A DNA stretch of 64,000 bases. Source: Nocardioides kongjuensis. GTDB lineage: Bacteria; Actinomycetota; Actinomycetes; Propionibacteriales; Nocardioidaceae. Position numbers and translations under genes: made by a program. Shown piece after piece: positions 36,536-44,119 of the stretch. The notes beneath the pieces were generated by a model. That model saw only the letters and a list, made by a program, of their open reading frames with translations, was not told where the DNA came from and did no database searches. Position 1 is the stretch's first letter. Every line of letters starts with the position of its first letter. The stretch spans positions 868,001 to 932,000 of the forward strand of contig NZ_JACCBF010000001.1 of the NCBI RefSeq assembly GCF_013409625.1. Reading direction: 5' to 3'.

Positions 36536-36566
36536 TGGAGTCTCTCCCCGGGGGAGAGTGCACACT
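36536..36566 (+). promoter_or_regulatory. MerR-type promoter with palindrome in the spacer
   Basis: A perfect inverted repeat CTCTCCCC-G-GGGGAGAG (36542-36558) lies between a weak -35 (TGGAGT, 36536-36541) and a weak -10 (CACACT, 36561-36566), which are 19 bases apart; the -10 ends six bases before the ATG at 36573. A 19-base spacer holding the operator is the hallmark of MerR-regulated promoters. Confidence 0.6.
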
Positions 36567-36572
36567 GCTGCC

Positions 36573-37379
36573 ATGTTGGCGATCGGTGAGTTCTCCCGGA
36601 TGACGCACCTCAGCATCCGCACGTTGCGGCGCTACCACGAGGCGGGGTTGCTCGAGCCGGAGACCATCGACGTCTCCAGCGGCTACCGGTACTACTCGCC
36701 CGACCAGATCCCGGTCGCCCAGGTCATCCATCGGCTGCGGGAGCTCGACGTCCCCTTGTCCGACGTCCAGCGCATCCTTCGCTCTCCGGACCCGGAGCAG
36801 CGAGCTGCGCTGGTCGCCCAGCACCTCGAACGGTTGGAGTCCGAGCTCGCTCGCACCCGCGCGGCGGTCGGCGCCCTGCGTCGCTTGCTGTCCCCGGAGC
36901 CGGCGCCGCTGCAGGTGGAGGTCCGCGCGGAACCCGCAGTCACAGTGGCGGCGGTCGAGGACGTGGTGGGGGAGGGCGACGTCGAGGCCTGGTACGCCGG
37001 CGCGATGGCCGAGCTCGACGCAGCGCTCGGTCCCGGGGCCGAGCACGGACCGCCCGGCGGCCTCTACGACAACGCTCTCTTCGAGAGCGGTCGTGGGCGC
37101 TTGCTGCTCTACCGGCCGGCTCCGGAACCACCCACCCGCGGCCGGGTCCGCCCGGTCACCCTGCCCGCCGTCGAGCTCGCCGTCACCACCCACCAGGGCG
37201 AGCACGACGGCATCGACGTGACCTACGGCGAGCTTGGCTCCTGGGTGGCCGGCAACGCGTTGACGGTGGCGGGACCGGTACGCGAGCGCTACCTGGTCGG
37301 CCCGCGGGACACCGACGACAGCGCTGCGTGGCGCACCGAGATCGGGTGGCCCGTGTTCCGCGTGGCGCCCAGCCCCTAG
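36573..37379 (+). CDS. MerR-family regulator with GyrI-like effector domain
   Basis: 268 residues. The N-terminal MerR helix-turn-helix reads LAIGEFSRMTHLSIRTLRRY then YYSPDQIPVAQVIHRLRELD, followed by a coiled coil with HLERLESELARTRAAVGALRRLL; the C-terminal 150 residues (with PAVELAVTTHQGEHDGIDVTYGELG in two pieces) resemble GyrI-like ligand domains of multidrug-sensing MerR proteins such as BmrR/TipA relatives. It probably autoregulates through the palindrome directly upstream and also controls the divergent SnoaL/SDR pair. Confidence 0.85.
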   Translation: MLAIGEFSRMTHLSIRTLRRYHEAGLLEPETIDVSSGYRYYSPDQIPVAQVIHRLRELDVPLSDVQRILRSPDPEQRAALVAQHLERLESELARTRAAVGALRRLLSPEPAPLQVEVRAEPAVTVAAVEDVVGEGDVEAWYAGAMAELDAALGPGAEHGPPGGLYDNALFESGRGRLLLYRPAPEPPTRGRVRPVTLPAVELAVTTHQGEHDGIDVTYGELGSWVAGNALTVAGPVRERYLVGPRDTDDSAAWRTEIGWPVFRVAPSP

Positions 37380-37487
37380 GTTCCGTCGTCCGCCGTCTCC
37401 GCCGGTTGCCACGAGCGTCCGTCGCCCGCCCGCCGGCGCCGACGGACGCCAGGTCTACGGGCACCTATGTCCGACGTCGGCCCGGGA

Positions 37488-37496
37488 GCGATCAAG
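37488..37496. repeat. Left 9-bp target-site duplication
   Basis: GCGATCAAG directly abuts the left end of the element and is repeated at 38921-38929. A 9-bp duplication is normal for IS256-family transposition and its perfect match points to a recent insertion. Confidence 0.85.
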
Positions 37497-37523
37497 GGTG
37501 ACGTCCCGCGTCGTGGTGGAGTT
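37497..37523. repeat. IS left terminal inverted repeat
   Basis: 27 bases starting GGTGACGTCCCGC; matches the reverse complement of 38894-38920 at 23 of 27 positions (mismatches at 14, 15, 16 and 23). Confidence 0.8.
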
Positions 37524-37551
37524 TCCTCGACACCGTGCGGGTCAGTGGTTC

Positions 37552-38790
37552 TCATGATGCCGTCATGAGTTCGGGCTTGGCCACCTCCTGCTCGGTCTTG
37601 TTGGTGCCGGTGATGAGTTCCATGGAGTGTTCGGACAGATAGCGACGTTCGGCGGTGACCTGCCATTCGTCGTGGGCTTCGACCAGGACGGCCCCGGCCA
37701 GCCTGAGCAGGGCCTCGGGGTTGGGGAAGACGCCGACGACGTCGGTGCGGCGTTTGACCTCCTTGTTGAGCCGCTCCAAGGGGTTGGTCGACCAGATCTT
37801 TTTCCAGTGCGACACCGGGAACCCGGTGAACGCGAGGAGGTCGTCGTGGGCATCACGCAACATCTGCTCGACCTTGGGCAGCTGTTTGCCGAGCATCGCC
37901 GCGATGACCTCGAACTGCTCACCAACGTGCTCGGCGTCGGGTTGGGCGAAGATCGTGCGGATTGCGGCGGCGACCATCTCAGCGTTGCCCTTCGGTACGA
38001 CCGCGAGGACGTTGCGCATGAAGTGGACCCGGCACCGCTGCCAGCTCGCGCCGACAAAGACAGCGGCGATCGCTGTCTTCAGGCCGGTGTGGGCGTCGCT
38101 GATGACCAGCTGGACACCACCCAGGCCGCGGGCCTTCAGACCGCGCAGGAACGCGGTCCAGAACGCCCCGTCCTCGCTGTCCCCGACGTCGAACCCGAGG
38201 ACCTCACGGCGCCCGTCGGCGGTGACTCCGGTGGCGATCACGACGGCCTGGGACACCACGCGACGGTTCACGCGGGCCTTGCAGTAGGTGGCGTCGAGGA
38301 ACACGTACGGGTAGGTGATCTCGCCCAGCGACCGGTCGCGGAACGCGCCGACTTCCTCGTCGAGGTCCGCGCAGATGCGGGAGACCTCGGACTTGCTGAT
38401 CCCGGTGTCCGCGCCGAGTGCTTTGACCAGGTCGTCGACCTTCCTGGTCGAGACACCGTGGAGGTAGGCCTCCATCACCACCGCGAACAAGGCCTGGTCG
38501 ACCCGTCGTCGGCGTTCGAGCAGTGAGGGGAAGAAGGATCCCGACCGCAGCTTCGGGATCCGCAGTTCCAGGTCGCCGGCGGTCGTGGACAGGGTCCGCG
38601 GCCGGGAGCCGTTGCGCTGTGTCGTGCGTTGGTCGGTGCGTTCCCAGGGGCCGGCGCCGATCACAGCGGTGAGCTCGGCGTCGATCAACGCCTGGTAGAT
38701 CGTCTGTGCCGCGGTGCGGACGCGGTCCTCGACCCCGCCGGCCTGCATGGCTTCAAGTACCTCGAGTAGTGCAGCATTGTCCAAGGCCAT
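37552..38790 (-). CDS. IS256-family (mutator-type) transposase
   Basis: 412 residues from ATG 38790. The DDE catalytic triad is placed at D166 (YVFLDATYCKARVNR), D232 (LVISDAHTGLKTAI) and E339 (IWSTNPLERLNKEVKRRT), nearly the spacing of IS256 itself. CRVHFMRNVLAVVPK is the C/D2-H signature between the second D and the E. The N-terminus MALDNAALLEVLEAM is usual for the family; an ATG-like start 12 codons upstream (38826) is an alternative. There is no frameshift or stop, so it should be active. Confidence 0.95.
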   Translation of the reverse strand: MALDNAALLEVLEAMQAGGVEDRVRTAAQTIYQALIDAELTAVIGAGPWERTDQRTTQRNGSRPRTLSTTAGDLELRIPKLRSGSFFPSLLERRRRVDQALFAVVMEAYLHGVSTRKVDDLVKALGADTGISKSEVSRICADLDEEVGAFRDRSLGEITYPYVFLDATYCKARVNRRVVSQAVVIATGVTADGRREVLGFDVGDSEDGAFWTAFLRGLKARGLGGVQLVISDAHTGLKTAIAAVFVGASWQRCRVHFMRNVLAVVPKGNAEMVAAAIRTIFAQPDAEHVGEQFEVIAAMLGKQLPKVEQMLRDAHDDLLAFTGFPVSHWKKIWSTNPLERLNKEVKRRTDVVGVFPNPEALLRLAGAVLVEAHDEWQVTAERRYLSEHSMELITGTNKTEQEVAKPELMTAS

Positions 38791-38893
38791 CGTGCTTCGT
38801 GTCCTATCCGTGAGTGTCTGTCGCAAGTACTCACTGACCGTCGCACGATGGCCGCCTACGTCACCGGCAACACGACGAACCTCAACGCCGAGG

Positions 38894-38920
38894 AACTACA
38901 CCACTCGGCGGGACGTCACC
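38894..38920. repeat. IS right terminal inverted repeat
   Basis: Reverse complement begins GGTGACGTCCCGC and pairs with the left end at 23 of 27 positions. It marks the upstream (5') end of the transposase side. Confidence 0.8.
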
Positions 38921-38929
38921 GCGATCAAG
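38921..38929. repeat. Right 9-bp target-site duplication
   Basis: GCGATCAAG, identical to 37488-37496, immediately after the right inverted repeat. Confidence 0.85.
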
Positions 38930-38994
38930 CGGGCGGAAGGCAAGGCTTCCGCGAGTTGTACCGGATCTGTGACCGACGAGCGGCTGACAACAGC

Positions 38995-39034
38995 AAACGC
39001 CGCCGAGTGACCAAGGGGTCGCTCGGCGGCGTTT
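38995..39034. terminator. Strong hairpin terminator after the split CsbD-like gene
   Basis: AAACGCCGCCGAG (38995-39007) pairs perfectly with CTCGGCGGCGTTT (39022-39034); the stem continues inward through GTGACC/GGTCGC with one mismatch around an AAGG loop. The A-run on one side and T-run on the other make it a bidirectional rho-independent terminator. Confidence 0.85.
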
Positions 39035-39322
39035 GTGCAGGTCAGCGGCTGTTCGTTGCGGTCATTCGGCGTAGCTGGACGACCGCAGCCGGAGGCCCGG
39101 TCAGATGTCGTAATACTGACTGACTCACCCATGTCGACCTGCGTGAACGTCGAAGATGGCCGGCTGTTTGTACCGCAGTTGTGACAACCTACCCCGATTC
39201 GCGGCGGCGGGCACGGCTCGAAATCCAGGAGAAGGCCCGCGCCTCTCTACTCGCCTGGCGGACAAGGCGCCTCGGTTCCGCCATTCGTTGCGCAGCGGCG
39301 TAGGGGCGGCTGGCTTGGGCCT
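39035..39322. other. Intergenic stretch without a recognisable gene
   Basis: No convincing reading frame or RNA gene is seen. It contains GTCAG-N11-CTGAC (39100-39120), a small inverted repeat around ATGTCGTA, and a partial match to a motif at 58866-58903. Confidence 0.5.
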
Positions 39323-40183
39323 TCAGTTGGCGAGGAACTCGGCTGCGGCGGGCGCGAACTGCTCGTGGAACTGGAAGATGCCACCGTGTCCGGAGTTCGG
39401 GTAGATGATCAGTTCGCTGCCCTTGATGCGGCGGTGGAGATCCTCGGACAGGACGGTGGGGACCATGCGGTCGTGGTCGCCGTTCGCGATGAGTGTGGGC
39501 TGGGTGAACGTCGACAGGTCGGAGGGCGCGGAGCGGCCGAACTTCTGGATCGCCTTGAGCTGGGTGCGCAGTGCCTTGAGGGTGATGTCCTTGTCGCGGT
39601 CGATGTCGCGTTCCTGGAGCCGCTTGACGAAGGCCTTCCCGGCTGCCTTGCCCGTGGCGTCGCGGTTGAAGAAGAGGTACTCCTTGGGGTCGGAGCGGGT
39701 CAGGGTCGCGCGGAGGATGTCGTAGTAGGTCACGCCGACGACCTTGTCCATGTCCTTGCCGCCGCGCGGCCCGGTGCCGGTCAGGACAAGCCGGCGGACC
39801 AGGTCGGGGTGCTTGACGATCAGGTCCTGGGCGATCATGCCGCCCATCGAGAACGAGAAGACGTCGATCTGCTCGAACCCTAGAGCGGTGATGAACTCGT
39901 AGGCGTGGTCGGCTGCCTCCTCGAGGGTGGCTGGCACCTGGCCGGTCGAGGCTCCGACGCCACGCTGGTCGAAAGTGATGACGTGCCGGTTTTCGGCGAT
40001 GGGATCGACGATGCGGGGGTCCCAGTTGTCGAGGGTCGCGGCGAGGTGGACGAAGAAGACGACCGGGATGCCGCCCTTGGGGCCCAGCTCCCGGTAGGCG
40101 TACGTCACCCCTCCCGCGCTGACGGTGCGGGCCGGGGCCTGGGCGTAGGAGGTGATGACGGGGTCGTTGCCGGTGGCGCTCAT
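39323..40183 (-). CDS. Alpha/beta hydrolase (paralogue of the gene at 44116)
   Basis: 286 residues from ATG 40183. The oxyanion region reads PVVFFVHLAATLDNWDPRI, the nucleophile elbow is F-S112 in DVFSFSMGGMIAQDL (the usual first glycine is serine), the acid is in LIANGDHDRMVPT and the histidine in YPNSGHGGIFQ. ATG 40201 is an alternative start; a GAGAG sequence eight bases upstream favours 40183. It aligns well over its whole length with the hydrolase at 44116-44955. Likely substrates are esters or lactones in the catabolic cluster. Confidence 0.83.
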   Translation of the reverse strand: MSATGNDPVITSYAQAPARTVSAGGVTYAYRELGPKGGIPVVFFVHLAATLDNWDPRIVDPIAENRHVITFDQRGVGASTGQVPATLEEAADHAYEFITALGFEQIDVFSFSMGGMIAQDLIVKHPDLVRRLVLTGTGPRGGKDMDKVVGVTYYDILRATLTRSDPKEYLFFNRDATGKAAGKAFVKRLQERDIDRDKDITLKALRTQLKAIQKFGRSAPSDLSTFTQPTLIANGDHDRMVPTVLSEDLHRRIKGSELIIYPNSGHGGIFQFHEQFAPAAAEFLAN

Positions 40184-40277
40184 GAAGGGCTCTCGATTCA
40201 TTGGTGGAGGACGGGCGCGCCGTGCGTGACGCCCAGGTGTCGCCGGCGGCTGCTGGTCCGGCCGGCGGAGAGCAGGG

Positions 40278-41270
40278 TCATCGCGTGACGACGATCTTGC
40301 CGGCGGCCTTGCCCTGCTCGACGTAGGCCATCGCGTCGAGGGTGCGGTCGAAGGGGAAGGCACGGTCGAGCACGGGACGCAGCGTGCCTGCGTCGTACAG
40401 GTTGGCGAGGGTGGCGAGCTGTGCGCCGCTGGCCCGCATGAAGAAGAAGGAGTAGCGCACACCCAGCTTCCTCGCGCGGCGGCGGACCTTGCGGCTGAGC
40501 AGGGCCATGACCGGCTTCAGCAGGGGCTGTCCGAGCTGGGTTGCGAAGGCGGGGTCGGGCGGGCCGACGACGCTGATGGCCAGGCCGCCGGGCTTGAGGA
40601 CCGTCAGGGACTTCTCGAGGCTGGCGGCTCCGAGCGAGTCGAGGACGACGTCGTACCCGGACACGACCTGGGTGAAGTCCTGTCGGGTGTAGTCGATGAC
40701 CTCGACGGCGCCCAGTGCGCGGACCTTGTCGACGTCCTTGGTGTGGGCCGTCGTCGCGACGTGGGCACCGAGGTGCTTGGCGACCTGGATCACCGTCGAG
40801 CCGAGTCCGCCGGCGCCGGCGTGAACGAGCACCTTCTGCCCCGGACGGACGTCGGCGACGTCGACGAGTGCCTGCCAGGCGGCGAGCGCGACCAGCGGGA
40901 CGGCCGCGGCTTCCTCGAACGACAGGGAGCTCGGCTTGAGCGCCACGTCGTCGGCGTCGATGGCGAGCTGCTCGGCGAAGGCGCCGATGCGCAGGTCCCG
41001 CGGCCGCGCGTAGACCTCGTCCCCGACCTCGAGGCCGCGGACGTCGGCGCCGACCTTCGTGATCACCCCGGACAGGTCGTGGCCCAGGACGAACGGACGC
41101 TTGTACTTCAGGAGCTGCTTGAACTCGCCGTTGCGGACCATCTTGTCGAGGGGGTTGATGCTGGCGGCCCGGATGTCGACGAGCACGTCGCGCGGCCCGA
41201 CGCTCGGTGCCGGGACGTCGGCAGCCTTGAGCCCGTCAGGGCCGTAGTGGGTGACGACGAAGGCCTTCAT
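40278..41270 (-). CDS. NADP-dependent quinone-oxidoreductase-like MDR enzyme
   Basis: 330 residues. The medium-chain dehydrogenase/reductase fold is clear: MKAFVVTHYGPDGLKAADVP, then VLGHDLSGVITKVGADVRGLEVGDEVYA in two pieces, the nucleotide loop VHAGAGGLGSTVIQVAKHLGA and a zinc-free layout. It reduces an activated double bond or quinone. The start overlaps the TetR stop (ATGA). Confidence 0.88.
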   Translation of the reverse strand: MKAFVVTHYGPDGLKAADVPAPSVGPRDVLVDIRAASINPLDKMVRNGEFKQLLKYKRPFVLGHDLSGVITKVGADVRGLEVGDEVYARPRDLRIGAFAEQLAIDADDVALKPSSLSFEEAAAVPLVALAAWQALVDVADVRPGQKVLVHAGAGGLGSTVIQVAKHLGAHVATTAHTKDVDKVRALGAVEVIDYTRQDFTQVVSGYDVVLDSLGAASLEKSLTVLKPGGLAISVVGPPDPAFATQLGQPLLKPVMALLSRKVRRRARKLGVRYSFFFMRASGAQLATLANLYDAGTLRPVLDRAFPFDRTLDAMAYVEQGKAAGKIVVTR

Positions 41271-41881
41271 TCGGGTTCCTGACGGTTCGGGTGGACGGGA
41301 GGATGGGGAGCGGTGGCCAGGGCCACCGCATTGGCGTACGCCGCCGCGAGCATGCGGTCGGACAGGTCGGGGTCGGTGACCGCGCGGGCCGCCTGGAGGG
41401 ATCCGACGAGCAGCGAGAAGAGCCCGATCGCGCGCCGCTCGGTCTGGTCCGGGTCTCCGTTGTCGAGGTGACGTGCGATGGCCTGGATCATCGCGGTCGC
41501 GCCCGCGGTGTAGGCCTCACGGACCGCCACGTCGCACCGCCCGATCTCGTCCAGGAGGGCCGCTGAGGGGCAGCCGCCGGCGAGGTCGTCGCGATGGGCG
41601 GGGGAGAGGTAGTACTGCAGGTACTGCTCGACCGAGGCGAGTCCGGCCGGCAGGGAGTTCACGACGGCGACCTGGGCCTCGAGCTGCTGCGCCACGACCG
41701 CGGCGACCAGGTCGTCCTTCGAGGAGAAGTGGCCGTAGAAGGCGCCGTTGGTCAGGCCGGCGTCAGCGACCAGGGTCGCGATGCCGGAGCCGTCGATGCC
41801 GTCGCTCTTGAACCGGCGCCCGGCCGTCTCGATCATGCGACGCCGGGTCGCCTCCTTGTGCTCCGGGCTGTAGCGCGCCAT
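41267..41881 (-). CDS. TetR-family regulator
   Basis: 204 residues from ATG 41881, placed nine bases after an AGGAG site; a second ATG at 41890 is immediately adjacent to that site and therefore less likely. The helix-turn-helix is at about residues 12-55 (GSGIATLVADAGLTNGAFYG then HFSSKDDLVAAVV). It is divergent from the old-yellow-enzyme operon and coupled to the MDR gene. It probably represses both directions through AT-rich repeats in the intergenic gap. Confidence 0.9.
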   Translation of the reverse strand: MARYSPEHKEATRRRMIETAGRRFKSDGIDGSGIATLVADAGLTNGAFYGHFSSKDDLVAAVVAQQLEAQVAVVNSLPAGLASVEQYLQYYLSPAHRDDLAGGCPSAALLDEIGRCDVAVREAYTAGATAMIQAIARHLDNGDPDQTERRAIGLFSLLVGSLQAARAVTDPDLSDRMLAAAYANAVALATAPHPPVHPNRQEPE

Positions 41882-41913
41882 GGGGTCCATCTCCTCTCGG
41901 GGGCTTGCGGGAA

Positions 41914-41943
41914 TCGTAGCATTACGATCATACTATTACGACC
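41914..41943. promoter_or_regulatory. AT-rich repeats likely bound by TetR
   Basis: Within a strikingly AT-rich 45-base patch, ATTACGATC (41921-41929) and ATTACGACC (41935-41943) are direct repeats offset by 14 bases, and TCGTA at 41914 faces TACGA-type sequences as an inverted partner. They overlap CATACT/TACTAT, candidate -10 elements, in the divergent region between the TetR and OYE genes. Confidence 0.55.
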
Positions 41944-41972
41944 GTACTGCAATTTCGAAATCTGGAGTCGTC

Positions 41973-43220
41973 ATGGCCTTTCTCGCTGATCCGCTCGACC
42001 TTCCGTCCGGCGTACGCCTGCCCAACCGCATCGTGAAGGCGGCGATGAGCGAGGCCCTGGGCGACGCTGACAACTCGCCCGACAACCGGATCGTCACCCT
42101 CTACCGCCGCTGGGCGCAGGGTGGCTACGGACTGCTCGTCACCGGGAACATCATGGTCGACCGGGCACACCTGGGGGAGCCGGGCAACATCGTGATCGAG
42201 GACCGTCGCGCCCTGCCGCAGCTGACGGCGTGGGCCAAGGCCGCGCACGACGGGGGTGCGCTGATCCTCGCGCAGCTGAACCACCCCGGCCGCCAGTCCA
42301 ACCTGCTCGACGTCGGCCACCGCCCGGTGGCCCCGAGTGCCGTCCCGCTGGCGATGCCCGGCGCCGCCACGCCGCGTGAGCTGACCGCAGCCGGGATCGA
42401 GGACGTCATCGAGCGCTTCGCGACCGCCGCCGCGGTCTGCGAGGAGGCCGGGTTCGACGGCGTCGAGCTGCACGCGGCCCACGGCTACCTGATCACCCAG
42501 TTCCTCTCGCCCCTCACGAACCTGCGCACCGACGAATGGGGAGGCAGTCCCGAACGACGGATGCGGTTCCTGATCGAGGTCGTCCGGCGCGTGCGCGCGC
42601 GGGTCAGCCCCGGCTTCGCCCTCGCGGTGAAGCTGAACTCCGCCGACTTCCAGCGGGGCGGCTTCACCGAGGACGACTCGCGCGCCGTCGTCGCCGCGCT
42701 CGCCCAGGAGGCCGTCGACCTGATCGAGGTCAGCGGCGGGAACTACGAGGCTCCGGCGATGGGTGGCTCGGAAGCATCCTCGACCCGGGAGCGGGAGGCC
42801 TACTTCCTCGACTACGCACGGTCGGTACGACGTGAGGCCGGCGCGATCCCGATCGCGGTGACCGGCGGCTTCCGCAGCCGCGCCGCGATGGAGGAGGCGC
42901 TCGCGTCCGGGGACTGCGACGCCGTCGGCATCGCCCGCCCGACCGTCACCGCGACCGATGCCGCGGCCGGCATCCTCGAGGGACGCGTGGCCACGCTCGA
43001 GACGCACGATATCCGCGCTGGCATGCGAGGGCTGCTCGGCCGCGTCACCGACCTCAAGGCACTCGACGGCTTCCTCAACATCAGCTGGAACACCGACCAG
43101 CTCCACCGGTTGGCGCGAGGCATGGAGCCGGACCTGGACCGGGGGCCACTGGTCACCGCCGTGGCGATGCTGCGTCGCAACGGTCGGGTCTCCCTCGTCC
43201 CGCGCAGAGGGCTGAAGTGA
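41973..43220 (+). CDS. NADH:flavin oxidoreductase (old yellow enzyme family)
   Basis: 415 residues. FMN-barrel motifs: RLPNRIVKAAMSEALGD, ILAQLNHPGRQSN, and the active-site pair in VELHAAHGYLITQFLSPLTN followed by RTDEWGGSPERRMRF; the phosphate-binding end is IPIAVTGGFRSRAAMEEAL. These enzymes reduce alpha,beta-unsaturated carbonyls. A TGGAG site precedes the ATG. It is first gene of a four-gene operon with overlapping start and stop codons. Confidence 0.9.
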   Translation: MAFLADPLDLPSGVRLPNRIVKAAMSEALGDADNSPDNRIVTLYRRWAQGGYGLLVTGNIMVDRAHLGEPGNIVIEDRRALPQLTAWAKAAHDGGALILAQLNHPGRQSNLLDVGHRPVAPSAVPLAMPGAATPRELTAAGIEDVIERFATAAAVCEEAGFDGVELHAAHGYLITQFLSPLTNLRTDEWGGSPERRMRFLIEVVRRVRARVSPGFALAVKLNSADFQRGGFTEDDSRAVVAALAQEAVDLIEVSGGNYEAPAMGGSEASSTREREAYFLDYARSVRREAGAIPIAVTGGFRSRAAMEEALASGDCDAVGIARPTVTATDAAAGILEGRVATLETHDIRAGMRGLLGRVTDLKALDGFLNISWNTDQLHRLARGMEPDLDRGPLVTAVAMLRRNGRVSLVPRRGLK

Positions 43221-44119
43221 GTCGCGCCGCCTACGACCTCGCCGACAAGGTCGTCCTCATCACCGGCGGCAACGGCGGGATCGGCGCCGCGACGGCCCGC
43301 ACCCTGCTCCGTCGCGGCGCGCGCGTGGTGATCGCCGACATCGACCCGGCGACGCCCGGTCGTGCGACGGACCTGCATCCGATCCATTCCCTGGGCTGCG
43401 TCGCCGACGTCCGCGACCCCGCCACGCTCGAGGCCGCCGTGGCCCAGGCGGTCGACCACTTCGGGCGACTGGACGTCGTGATCGCGAACGCCGGACTTCT
43501 CGCGAAGGCGGCCACCCTGCGCAACACGCCCACCGCCGACATCGAGGCCACCCTGGCGGTGAACGTCACAGGCGTTGCGAACACGGTGACCGCGGCTCTG
43601 CCCCAGGTGATCGCCAGGCAGGGGCAGGTCGTCCTGATCAGCTCGGTCTTCGCCTTCCTCAACGGCATGGGCACGATCCCGTACGCCATGAGCAAGGCGG
43701 CCGTCGAGCAGCTCGGACGCGGTCTGCGCATCGAGCTCGCCGACCACGGCGTCTCCGTCCTCACCGCGTACTTCTCCCTCGTCCAGACCGACATGATCGC
43801 GCGCGGTGTCGACGAGGACCCGGTCGTCATGGAGCTGCTCGGCGCGCTGCCCAAGGCGATGCTCAAGCGCATCACCCCGGAGCAGGCCGCAGCCGGCATC
43901 GCGGACGGACTCGAGAGCCGCGCGGTGCGGGTCATCCGCCCGAACCTGTGGGGCCCGGTGTCCTCCCTGCGGGGCGTCCTCAACCCGACGCTCGACACCC
44001 GCTTCAGCCGCGACCGCCGCATCCTCGACGTCCTCGCCCGACTCGACTCCCGCCCGGCGGCCGTCGTACCCACGCCCGCAGCCACGTCTGCAGCACCCTC
44101 ACGAAGGAAGAAGCCATGA
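43217..44119 (+). CDS. SDR-family dehydrogenase/reductase
   Basis: 300 residues with GTG start overlapping the OYE stop (GTGA). Nucleotide loop TGGNGGIGAATART and catalytic serine and YxxxK in LISSVFAFLNG and IPYAMSKAAVEQLG. The C-terminal 40 residues are basic and extend beyond the standard fold. Likely interconverts an alcohol and ketone handled by the OYE. Confidence 0.88.
   Translation: MSRAAYDLADKVVLITGGNGGIGAATARTLLRRGARVVIADIDPATPGRATDLHPIHSLGCVADVRDPATLEAAVAQAVDHFGRLDVVIANAGLLAKAATLRNTPTADIEATLAVNVTGVANTVTAALPQVIARQGQVVLISSVFAFLNGMGTIPYAMSKAAVEQLGRGLRIELADHGVSVLTAYFSLVQTDMIARGVDEDPVVMELLGALPKAMLKRITPEQAAAGIADGLESRAVRVIRPNLWGPVSSLRGVLNPTLDTRFSRDRRILDVLARLDSRPAAVVPTPAATSAAPSRRKKP

Larger units (their letters stand above)
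37497..38920 (-). mobile_element. IS256-family insertion sequence, 1424 bp, apparently intact
   Basis: The element is bounded by imperfect terminal inverted repeats of 27 bases (23 identical; first 13, GGTGACGTCCCGC, perfect) and flanked by perfect 9-bp duplications GCGATCAAG. It encodes one full-length transposase on the minus strand with all three acidic residues. The boundaries were set by eye from the inverted repeats and duplications. It sits within a CsbD-like reading frame, downstream of the MerR gene. Confidence 0.9.
37467..39010 (+). pseudogene. CsbD-like small protein gene split by the insertion sequence
   Basis: Removing the element and one target copy joins base 37496 to 38930 and restores an open frame of 36 codons from ATG 37467 to TGA 39010. 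It reads MSDVGPGAIKRAEGKASASC then TGSVTDERLTTANAAE. The GAIKRAEGKA...TGSVTDERL pattern resembles CsbD stress proteins (GKxKEAxGKVTGDERLxAEGKA), though the final repeat is degenerate. Only 10 codons lie left of the element, so the gene is disrupted. A strong terminator overlaps the stop. No good ribosome-binding site is visible, so the ancestral gene may already have been decayed. Confidence 0.5.

Noticed and set aside
39156..39404. Small + strand protein at this position
   Set aside because: It overlaps the 3' end of the hydrolase on the opposite strand, has no ribosome site or recognisable motif, and looks like a shadow frame.
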